Source of the DNA: JAMQKA01 sp031569985
GTDB lineage: Bacteria > Bacteroidota > Rhodothermia > Balneolales > Balneolaceae
Direction of reading: 5' to 3'
Assembly (NCBI RefSeq): GCF_031569985.1
Contig: NZ_JAMQKA010000018.1
Location: forward strand, 46,677 to 110,676
DNA length: 64,000 nt
Positions within the stretch are counted from its first letter, which is position 1, and the number at the start of each line of letters is the position of its first letter. The notes beneath the pieces were generated by a model. That model was not told the DNA's origin. It searched no databases and saw only the letters and a list, made by a program, of their open reading frames with translations. Below, in pieces: positions 8,919-15,591 of the stretch. Both the position numbers and the translations under genes were made by a program.

Positions 8919-9650
8919 ATGATTGAGAGTCACATAAATAAGGAACTCGAAGAGAAAATTGACCTATATATCAATGGTCAGCTTTCTCGGGAAGAAGTAG
9001 ATGAATTGTGGGCTGAGCTAATACAGGACGGCAATCAGCTCGATTACCTTAAAACCGTTGCCAACACGAAGGCAGTGATTGAATCTGAACGTAAAAAGAG
9101 CAAGGTCTTCAGCCTGAAACGTTCGTGGAGCTATGCAGCAGCCGCTGTAGTTATACTCCTGGTCGCAGTGTTAACGGTGGTGAATTATCCCAATACACAG
9201 TCGCAAACCGTAGAGCCAATAGCCAGTATTGAATTGGATTATTATCGATCTGAGGATGGTGTGATTGGGAATGATTCCCAGCAGGAAGTGCTGAAAAACG
9301 CTCTGGCACTTGCTAACAGGGGTAACACGAGTGAAGCTATTACCCTGCTGGAACAAGAGGTCCAAAATGCCAGCAGTCCCAATTGGACAGCTGAACTTTA
9401 TCTTAATATTGGCTCCTTGTACTATAATAGCGGGGATTACCAGCTTGCTACGCAGAATTTTCAGAAGGTAGTGGAGAAGAAAGAGGTTGATATACTGACC
9501 CGTGAGAAAGGGTATTGGTATCTCGGGAATGCATATTTCCAAATGAATCAACTGGACAAGGCGCAACAGGCCATCCAAAATGCATATCAATTGGATGGAG
9601 CATATCGCCGGGTGGCCAAGCACTACTTGGACGCCTTAGCCAGTGCCTAG
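8919..9650 (+). CDS. Single-pass membrane TPR protein with anti-sigma-like topology
   Basis: This 243-residue protein has three parts. Residues 1-67 are charged and helical (MIESHINKELEEKID start) and precede a positive KRSW patch, so they should face the cytoplasm. Residues 71-89 are a transmembrane segment (YAAAAVVILLVAVLTVV). Residues about 120-240 are TPR-like helices (LYLNIGSLYYNSGDYQLATQNFQK and GYWYLGNAYFQMNQLDKAQQA) expected in the periplasm. This layout is that of membrane anti-sigma factors that hold an ECF sigma inside and sense partners outside. It carries an ECF-like promoter motif 210 bp upstream. The neighbours are a periplasmic TPR-CHAT protease and, 4.7 kb away, an ECF sigma gene. 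The anti-sigma role is inference because no zinc-binding ASD motif is present. Confidence 0.75.
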   Translation: MIESHINKELEEKIDLYINGQLSREEVDELWAELIQDGNQLDYLKTVANTKAVIESERKKSKVFSLKRSWSYAAAAVVILLVAVLTVVNYPNTQSQTVEPIASIELDYYRSEDGVIGNDSQQEVLKNALALANRGNTSEAITLLEQEVQNASSPNWTAELYLNIGSLYYNSGDYQLATQNFQKVVEKKEVDILTREKGYWYLGNAYFQMNQLDKAQQAIQNAYQLDGAYRRVAKHYLDALASA

Positions 9651-9684
9651 AACAGCTGCAATTATTGTCTAACTTTATTTATTA

Positions 9685-9713
9685 GGCCCGGCCGTTAAGG
9701 TCGGGCTTTTTTT
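9685..9713 (+). terminator. Rho-independent terminator after the TPR gene
   Basis: GCCCGGCC, loop GTTAA, GGTCGGGC (one G-U pair), then seven T (9707-9713). It sits in the convergent gap between the TPR and CHAT genes, overlapping the end of the latter by two bases. Confidence 0.85.
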
Positions 9714-12700
9714 ATGCTGCTTCTTTGAGATCGTGGCTATCCTTCCTTAGCTGAACCGTGTATGAAAGTCCCACCATCACCACTAAATAAAGGAGGAATC
9801 CACCGGCAAACAACAAGTTAGTAGATTGCTGCGGCTGTACGATCGGCCGGCTGCTGCCAATAAGCATGTAAGGCCCCCAATAATGCGGATTTGCATTCTT
9901 CTGTTTCAGGAAATGGATTTTTGCTTTTCTAAGCGCTTCAGATTTGCTGTCCCCTTTATTTATAGCTTTATAAAATTCGACGGCAAAGTCTGAGGCCATC
10001 ATATCATTTACTGACCACAAATTGAGCACCAGGCTTTCTGCACCAGCATATCGTAATGCCCGGCTAATGCCTACAATGCCAGAGCCTTGCAGATACGAAC
10101 CGGACCCTGATTCACAGGAATTTAGCATGATCAGTTCATTGGATAAATTCATCTCAAACAGTTCGTAAGCAAAAATTTGTCCATTAAACTGGTCCTGGTC
10201 TTTTTTATTTTCAGGTGCGCTCATATAGATTGTTGAGAAAAGGGGATCTTGTTCAGAAACTCTACTGTGAGTAGCCAGGTGGAGCACACGTGCCTTGGGA
10301 GCGTTTTGTCTAAAGGCATCTTCAGTCGAATTTTGTTCCAGCATAGTGCGGTGGGCTTCAAGATTTGTCAGCTCTCTGGATATCTGGGTAACCTCTTTTC
10401 CAGCATGCGGGAGTGGCATTAAGTTTGATCTGTCATCACTAAAGTCGGTAATACCGAATCCCACATAATCCCAATTGAATGATTTTTCGGTTTCGGTTCC
10501 ATACACCAGTTCATTGAGTGAAGTCAGGTATTCCGTTCTGAACTGTTCAATTTGGTAGGTCGTCCCTCCGTAACTGTAGTTATGGGATGGAGCCTCTGCT
10601 GGCAAGATATCAATCGGCAACTGAAACAGGTAGCTGTCAGGAATCATAATTACATTTTCGGTAACATTTGGTATGTTAGAAAGCTCAAGTATTTCGCTGA
10701 TTTGATACAATTTGTTAAGGTCAGTTTCGCCCTGTGAGAGCTCCTGGATCGCCTGTTCAAAAAGAGAGCGGGTGGATTTGTCTAATTCCACTTTCTGGAA
10801 CTTTACATTGCGCCGCGAAATTTGGGCAAAATAGTACGTGTTCTTGAGTTCAGTAATGTGAATAATCAGATCTTTGGAGGTCAGCCGCTGCTGAATTTGA
10901 TCAATGTTGACAGTTGGTCGATCGGCATACTGGGTGATTTTGCGGTCCAATGCCCGCTTTTGGGCATTCAGTCGATCAATTCTGCTCTGAAGGTCAAGTT
11001 GTTGATTATTGTCAGAGCTTAGTTGTTGTTTACGCAAACGGTCTAATTCCTGAGTCAAGTTACGGTATTGGGTGAGTTCCGACTCATTCAGTTGGCTGGA
11101 CTTCACCATGGGATCCTGGTAAAAGCCAGCATCATTAATAGTTTTAAGCTGGTCCAGAGCCAGTACAGCTTCCCCCGGCCGATTGGTATCAATAAGTAGT
11201 TCTACCCAGAGCTTAAACGCATTAATGTACTCTTGTTCAACATTCCAGAAGCCAGATTGTAGATCGGTACTATTCTTTGCCCATTCAACTATTTGTTCAA
11301 TAGCAGGCTTCATAATTTCATAGGCTTGTCGTTTTTGCTCCGTTTCTATTAGATAACCGGCCCGCAGTGCTTTTGCTTTAATAATTTCAGAAAAGTCGAG
11401 AAGGGACAAGTCAGAATTTTCAATTTCAACTAGAATATCTTCTACTTGTACAAGTTTCCCCAGTTTTAGTAGAATCCGAGCTTCATCAATCAGGGCATCT
11501 AAATAAGTAGGGGATTGTGTTTGTGTTTTGACAAAATCCTTAATATCCCTGTATATACCTATGGCTTTCATATACTCATTATTGTTTTCATATAACCTGG
11601 CATTTTCTCGAAGTAGAATTACATAGTGGTTGAAGTTTTGATTTTGGTTAAGTACTGATTTTGCTTTGTCAAAATAGTAAGAGGCGGAATCAGGATTAGA
11701 ATTAAGGTCTCGATAAAAAACACCTAATGAGGTATAAATAGACCCAAGATCTCGAGTATTACCGTATTTTTTAGATAAGTTTAAAGCTTTATTGATATAT
11801 CTGAGGGAGGAATTAATGTCTCCATTTCTTCGATAAAAGACATGCAAATTGCGTAATATTTCAAGTTGGTTATCATATCTTTCTTTCTTTTCAGCTATGT
11901 CTAATGATCTAAACTGAAATTGAAGATATCTATCAAAATCTCCACTTTTAAGGTGAGTAATACTTAAATTATTATAGAGACTTGACTTACTGACACGTAA
12001 ATTTTGATTTTGTGCCCTACTGAGCACTTCCTGATAAATTTGCTTTGCACTTTGAATTTTACCTATCTGGTATAGATAAATTCCTGTTGTCTGGAGTAGA
12101 TTTAGCTCTTCTTCTTTATCTTTTAAAAATTTTGAAAGAGGAATTGAGTAATTTCTTAAAATGTTAAGGCCTTTATCGTACAAGCCAAGGAGATACATAG
12201 TGTAGTCCCAATAGCGGTAAACTTTTGTTTTTATATTGGACAAAGGGACAAGTTTTTCATTCGCTATAATGGAATGTAAATTATGTATTTTGGTATAGTC
12301 GTCTGTCAAAAACAACACTCTTATCAGTGAGACCAAAAATAGTGATTTTTCGAGTGAATCAGTTTTGAGATTTGTAGAGCCTTCGTGCCAGGTATCAGCA
12401 ATCTTTGTAAGGAAAGATTTTCTCAGTAATTTGCTTTTGAAGAGAAGTTGAAAATGTGCAAAGCTAAAGTCAGTTGAAAGAAGATCGGTACCTATTGAAT
12501 CTTCAGCTATGACATTTTTAATGATTGAAACATAGTCAACATTTAAATTATTGAACTGTCCCGTGTTACTCTCAAATTTTTTGTATATAGCAGCTTGTAT
12601 CTCGTGATTACTTTCTTCGAGCACAGCGGATAGAATCAAACGTGGAGAGCTGGTAATGTACCCTAGCTTTTCTAGATGTTTTGACTTAGAGTTATAGTTA

Positions 12701-12954
12701 CAAAATGGGTACTTTAACTCTTTTAAAACTTCATGCTTAGGAGTCTGGGAGTGAATAAAATTCAACAACTCTTCGTGTTGCTTATTTTCACATAGCGCAG
12801 TAAGGGCCCAAAGATTAATGTCTACATTTTTCTCCTTTTCTATTTGATTCAGATAATGCGTTGTCTGGTTTCTTGCCTGATTTTTCAATTGATCCGTAGA
12901 AGTATTTTGAGGCAATAATCCCACCACAAAAAGAAGTAAGATTTGTAGGACCAT
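9712..12954 (-). CDS. Exported TPR-CHAT protein (caspase/separase-like peptidase), membrane anchored
   Basis: This 1080-residue protein has a hydrophobic N-terminal segment (residues 1-15, probable signal), about 700 residues of TPR-like helices including SLYNNLSITHLKSGDF and LGSIYTSLGVFYRDL, a coiled-coil stretch near 620-670 and a C-terminal CHAT domain (about 750-1035). The caspase-type dyad is intact: H896 in HLATHS and C947 in NSCESG. A transmembrane helix at about 1047-1067, followed by a basic tail, anchors it. Together these place the protease in the periplasm, on the same side as the TPRs of the neighbouring anti-sigma-like protein. CHAT proteins are peptidases activated through their TPRs. 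In type III-E systems a TPR-CHAT protease cleaves a protein that sequesters a sigma factor, but no Cas genes are present here. The target is unknown. Confidence 0.88.
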   Translation of the reverse strand: MVLQILLLFVVGLLPQNTSTDQLKNQARNQTTHYLNQIEKEKNVDINLWALTALCENKQHEELLNFIHSQTPKHEVLKELKYPFCNYNSKSKHLEKLGYITSSPRLILSAVLEESNHEIQAAIYKKFESNTGQFNNLNVDYVSIIKNVIAEDSIGTDLLSTDFSFAHFQLLFKSKLLRKSFLTKIADTWHEGSTNLKTDSLEKSLFLVSLIRVLFLTDDYTKIHNLHSIIANEKLVPLSNIKTKVYRYWDYTMYLLGLYDKGLNILRNYSIPLSKFLKDKEEELNLLQTTGIYLYQIGKIQSAKQIYQEVLSRAQNQNLRVSKSSLYNNLSITHLKSGDFDRYLQFQFRSLDIAEKKERYDNQLEILRNLHVFYRRNGDINSSLRYINKALNLSKKYGNTRDLGSIYTSLGVFYRDLNSNPDSASYYFDKAKSVLNQNQNFNHYVILLRENARLYENNNEYMKAIGIYRDIKDFVKTQTQSPTYLDALIDEARILLKLGKLVQVEDILVEIENSDLSLLDFSEIIKAKALRAGYLIETEQKRQAYEIMKPAIEQIVEWAKNSTDLQSGFWNVEQEYINAFKLWVELLIDTNRPGEAVLALDQLKTINDAGFYQDPMVKSSQLNESELTQYRNLTQELDRLRKQQLSSDNNQQLDLQSRIDRLNAQKRALDRKITQYADRPTVNIDQIQQRLTSKDLIIHITELKNTYYFAQISRRNVKFQKVELDKSTRSLFEQAIQELSQGETDLNKLYQISEILELSNIPNVTENVIMIPDSYLFQLPIDILPAEAPSHNYSYGGTTYQIEQFRTEYLTSLNELVYGTETEKSFNWDYVGFGITDFSDDRSNLMPLPHAGKEVTQISRELTNLEAHRTMLEQNSTEDAFRQNAPKARVLHLATHSRVSEQDPLFSTIYMSAPENKKDQDQFNGQIFAYELFEMNLSNELIMLNSCESGSGSYLQGSGIVGISRALRYAGAESLVLNLWSVNDMMASDFAVEFYKAINKGDSKSEALRKAKIHFLKQKNANPHYWGPYMLIGSSRPIVQPQQSTNLLFAGGFLLYLVVMVGLSYTVQLRKDSHDLKEAA

Positions 12955-13079
12955 AGAGACTATTAATTAGTTTAGCCTGACAAGCTACCAAGATCGATTC
13001 CATAAAACAACTGTAAAGCCAGCGAATTGTTTTTAATACATTTGATGTTAAGCCGCCTGTTGAAAAAAAGGTAATGACT

Positions 13080-13094
13080 GTTCAGATACTGAAC
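13080..13094 (-). terminator. Small inverted repeat after the lipoprotein triplet (possible weak terminator or operator)
   Basis: GTTCAG-ATA-CTGAAC is a perfect 6-bp stem, and a seven-T run follows about 10 nt later on the minus strand. It lies just beyond the last lipoprotein stop codon and upstream of the CHAT gene. The TGTTCAG word also starts the 38-bp palindrome at 8538, so an operator role is equally possible. Confidence 0.35.
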
Positions 13095-13109
13095 GGGGAT
13101 TCAAAATAT

Positions 13110-13313
13110 TTATTCGGGTTTTTCGTAAATCGGCTGGACGTCATCGTCATTGCCGCCGAAGGTTTCCGGTGTGGGCTGGGCCGGCTGGTCGATGGTGGTC
13201 GGCTGGTCGGGGGCCTCGAAGGTGGCGTCGGTGACGGAGGCGCAACCGGCAGCCAGGGCGATGATCATGGAGAAAGCGAGTGTTTTGACAGAGAAAGTTT
13301 TGAGTGCGTTCAT
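13110..13313 (-). CDS. Small lipoprotein, copy 1 (promoter-distal)
   Basis: This 67-residue product has signal MNALKTFSVKTLAFSMIIAL and lipobox LAAGC (C24). The 44-residue mature part is acidic and rich in Pro, Gln and Thr, with no cysteine beyond the lipid anchor. It is predicted to be an extended, disordered envelope peptide. Its amino acid and DNA sequences are identical to copy 2. I do not recognise the family. Its place in the ECF/CHAT island makes it a candidate signal, substrate or output of that system, which is inference. Confidence 0.8.
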   Translation of the reverse strand: MNALKTFSVKTLAFSMIIALAAGCASVTDATFEAPDQPTTIDQPAQPTPETFGGNDDDVQPIYEKPE

Positions 13314-13369
13314 GGTCGAATAGATTTTAGTGTTTAAAAATAGTTGGGTTTCTGCTGGTTGAAGTTGAA

Positions 13370-13573
13370 TTATTCGGGTTTTTCGTAAATCGGCTGGACG
13401 TCATCGTCATTGCCGCCGAAGGTTTCCGGTGTGGGCTGGGCCGGCTGGTCGATGGTGGTCGGCTGGTCGGGGGCCTCGAAGGTGGCGTCGGTGACGGAGG
13501 CGCAACCGGCAGCCAGGGCGATGATCATGGAGAAAGCGAGTGTTTTGACAGAGAAAGTTTTGAGTGCGTTCAT
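13370..13573 (-). CDS. Small lipoprotein, copy 2 (identical to copy 1)
   Basis: Identical in DNA and protein to copy 1, including lipobox LAAGC and the mature tail ending QPIYEKPE. The 56-bp spacer to the next copy contains no promoter-like element, so all three are probably read from the promoter upstream of copy 3. Exact identity of long repeats makes this spot unstable and also easy to mis-assemble. Confidence 0.8.
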   Translation of the reverse strand: MNALKTFSVKTLAFSMIIALAAGCASVTDATFEAPDQPTTIDQPAQPTPETFGGNDDDVQPIYEKPE

Positions 13574-13629
13574 GGTCGAATAGATTTTAGTGTTTAAAAA
13601 TAGTTGGGTTTCTGCTGGTTGAAGTTGAA

Positions 13630-13833
13630 TTATTCGGGTTTTTCGTAAATCGGCTGGACGTCATCGTCATTGCCGCCGAAGGTTTCCGGTGTGGGCTGGG
13701 CCGGCTGGTCGATGGTGGTCGGCTGCTCGGGGGCCTCGAAGGTGGCGTCGGTGACCGAGGCACAGCCGGCGGCCAGGGCGATGATCATGGAGAAAGCGAG
13801 TGTTTTGACAGAGAAAGTTTTGAGTGCGTTCAT
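13630..13833 (-). CDS. Small lipoprotein, copy 3 (promoter-proximal)
   Basis: This copy encodes the same 67-residue lipoprotein with one change in the mature part (APEQPTT instead of APDQPTT) and four silent differences. The start was set at 13833 to match the other copies. A longer frame starting at 13893 adds 20 residues that would spoil the signal peptide. The ECF-like motif at 13936-13970 lies about 100 bp upstream, so this is the first gene of the array. Confidence 0.82.
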   Translation of the reverse strand: MNALKTFSVKTLAFSMIIALAAGCASVTDATFEAPEQPTTIDQPAQPTPETFGGNDDDVQPIYEKPE

Positions 13834-14315
13834 GGTAATTGTCCTTATTAGTTGTGATTGAATTTTTATTTTTTGGTGCCTTTTGTAAGACAAAACTCAA
13901 ATTGCACCTGGTCAAATGTATATTATCCCATGAGAACAAGAGTGACTTATTGGGTTTTTGTTACAAAAAAAATCCCGTTGAGACATTTTTATCTGGGAAA
14001 AATAATCTGTGACGATTTTGTAGCCTAATCTAAATTATAAGTTTGATATAAAACTATTTGTAAATATAATATATAATCATATTTATTTGTTACAGTTAAT
14101 ATTATAAATTAAATTTTAGTTGGAATCTAGTGTTGGTCTAATATTTAATATTTTAAAAACATCTAGGTATAATAGCTTAGGTATTGCGTAAAGAGTAGTT
14201 TAATTATAATTGTTGGATTAAATTCAGTTACGAATGCTGGTAGGTAAATTCCCTATGTTAGATTTACTCCGGGGTTTTTAAATAGATAAAATAATAACAG
14301 TACAGATCCATCCCA
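13834..14315. other. 480-bp AT-rich divergent region between lipoproteins and sigma factor
   Basis: The left part contains the minus-strand promoter motif for the lipoproteins. The right part is very AT-rich with no open frame. TTGCGT at 14184 and TATAAT at 14205, spaced by 15 bp, are a weak candidate housekeeping promoter for the sigma gene. The shared ECF motif was not found in front of the sigma gene itself. Confidence 0.6.
13936..13970 (-). promoter_or_regulatory. Candidate ECF sigma promoter for the lipoprotein array
   Basis: Read on the minus strand it is TTTTTTGTAACA, a 14-nt spacer and CACTCTTGT. Both blocks and the spacing match the motif at 8675-8709 exactly while the spacers differ, as expected for a promoter. 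It would give an untranslated leader of about 95 nt before copy 3. Confidence 0.72.
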
Positions 14316-14882
14316 TTGAGTTCTTCCAGAGTTGATTATTCAGAACTAGTTGTCGCTTTACAGGAAAATAGAAAGGGTAAGGCAAACGACTTACTTGAAG
14401 AATTGCTTCCCCGGTTAATCGATTACCTCAAGGTAACCATGGGAGCAGATGAGCAGGATGCAGAAGAGTGTGTCCAGCAGGCCGTCTTGAATGTGCTTGA
14501 ACAGATCAATAAGGATAATATCCGTAAAGAAAAGTACATTTTTATGTATATGATTCGGGCCTGCCGACACGAGTATTATCGATATGCCAAGGATAAGAAT
14601 AAGTTTAACCATCCCATTGAAGACCATGAACAGCATATGATAGATCCTGCTGAACAGTATGAAAACCTATTGGAAGAAGAGCGCCAGGAGATTCTTAAAG
14701 AATGCTTAAAAGAGTTGCGTGCCAAATCGCGCCGTTTTATTGAGTACTTTATAGATAAACCACAGGCGACGACCAAGCAGGCCAGCGATCATTTCAATAT
14801 TTCCGGTGCAAATGTGAGAACAAAGAAGTCCCGGATCTTAAGTCGTCTGCACCATTGTGTAAAACGAAAGTCCAATCAATAG
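14316..14882 (+). CDS. ECF-type RNA polymerase sigma factor
   Basis: This 188-residue sigma-70 family protein has only regions 2 and 4. Region 2 spans about residues 20-90, with the DEQDAEECVQQAVLNVLEQI helix and an RACRHEYYRYAKD segment. Region 4 spans about 125-180, with LRAKSRRFIEYF and the helix-turn-helix ATTKQASDHFNISGANVRTKKSRIL. The start appears to be TTG at 14316. The frame is closed by a stop at 14295 and the next ATG would cut region 2, so only TTG (or ATC at 14310) fits. It is the likely reader of the motifs at 8675 and 13936. It is separated from the DNA-repair genes that follow by a convergent gap. Confidence 0.88.
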   Translation: MSSSRVDYSELVVALQENRKGKANDLLEELLPRLIDYLKVTMGADEQDAEECVQQAVLNVLEQINKDNIRKEKYIFMYMIRACRHEYYRYAKDKNKFNHPIEDHEQHMIDPAEQYENLLEEERQEILKECLKELRAKSRRFIEYFIDKPQATTKQASDHFNISGANVRTKKSRILSRLHHCVKRKSNQ

Positions 14883-14913
14883 CAGACTTCCAGTTTAATA
14901 AAAAGCTATTCTA

Positions 14914-15591
14914 TTACGTCAGTTCCTGAATCGGTATGAGATGCCCATCTACAACGGCAAAGACCTTATCTTCCGGTTTAGGTTTAATTACATGGGTGCC
15001 GGTAAATTCTCCAAATGCTGGTAAAATTCCCTGATTGTTTCCAAAATAGAAGCAGGGAAGTTTCATTGACTGCCGTCCTTTTCCTCTTAGTTGTATTGCG
15101 GGATGAACATGTCCACTCAACAGGTAGCCGGGTTTTTGGGGATCGAATTGTACTTTTGAAAGATCATGAACCAGCAGAAATGGACCAATACGTAACTTGT
15201 GGAAAAGGTTAATACGGGAGGAATGGTAGGTGTCGCGCTCCAGAATATCATGATTACCGATAACAAGCGTTACTTCCAGTGCACGGTGCTTTGCTCGCCA
15301 TTCAAAAAAATGATCCCATTCCCGGTTATGCCTGCTGTGGAAAAGATCACCCAGCGTTATGAGATGTTCGACTTCAACAGCTTTCAGTAGCCTATCGAGC
15401 AGTTCAAGATTTGTTGTATTTACACTTCCCGGAACGGGGATCCCATTCCGACGAAAATGCTCTGCCTTCCCAAGGTGTGGATCGGCAATCATCAGTATCT
15501 TTTTCTTTTCCCAAAAAAGCGCTTTTTGAGGGAGCAGCCAAAGCCGTTGTTTCTTCAGGTGCAGTCGTTTTGCATTTGGTATGCTTCTCAT
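14914..15591 (-). CDS. pdeM: Ligase-associated DNA damage response endonuclease PdeM
   Basis: This 225-residue calcineurin-like metallophosphoesterase has the full metal set: D37 and H39 (IADPHLGK), D82 (LGDLFHS), N113-H114 (GNHD), H142, and H161 with H163 (GHVHP). The family is the small nuclease encoded beside the Lhr-type DExH helicase, and often a DNA ligase and exonuclease, in bacterial repair operons. Its start overlaps the helicase stop by four bases (ATGA), so the two are translationally coupled. The ligase and exonuclease partners are not seen here. Confidence 0.92.
   Translation of the reverse strand: MRSIPNAKRLHLKKQRLWLLPQKALFWEKKKILMIADPHLGKAEHFRRNGIPVPGSVNTTNLELLDRLLKAVEVEHLITLGDLFHSRHNREWDHFFEWRAKHRALEVTLVIGNHDILERDTYHSSRINLFHKLRIGPFLLVHDLSKVQFDPQKPGYLLSGHVHPAIQLRGKGRQSMKLPCFYFGNNQGILPAFGEFTGTHVIKPKPEDKVFAVVDGHLIPIQELT

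Larger units (their letters stand above)
13110..13836 (-). repeat. Tandem array of three 260-bp units, each carrying a lipoprotein gene
   Basis: Units begin at 13110, 13370 and 13630, exactly 260 bp apart. Units one and two are identical base for base, including the 56-bp spacer after the start codon. The third, promoter-proximal unit differs by five substitutions, four synonymous and one Asp to Glu, and then continues into a unique leader. The pattern fits recent tandem duplication from the promoter-proximal copy. Confidence 0.93.

Noticed and set aside
13110..13836. CRISPR-like or satellite array
   Set aside because: The repeats are 260 bp, head-to-tail and coding, so this is gene duplication and not a CRISPR array.
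14100..14315. Copy of the ECF-type motif before the sigma gene itself
   Set aside because: GTTACA occurs on the plus strand near 14090, but the CACTCTTGT block at the right spacing is missing in either direction.
9712..14882. Type III-E CRISPR (Craspase) locus
   Set aside because: A TPR-CHAT protease and an ECF sigma are present, but there is no Cas effector, no array, and the CHAT protein appears to be exported.
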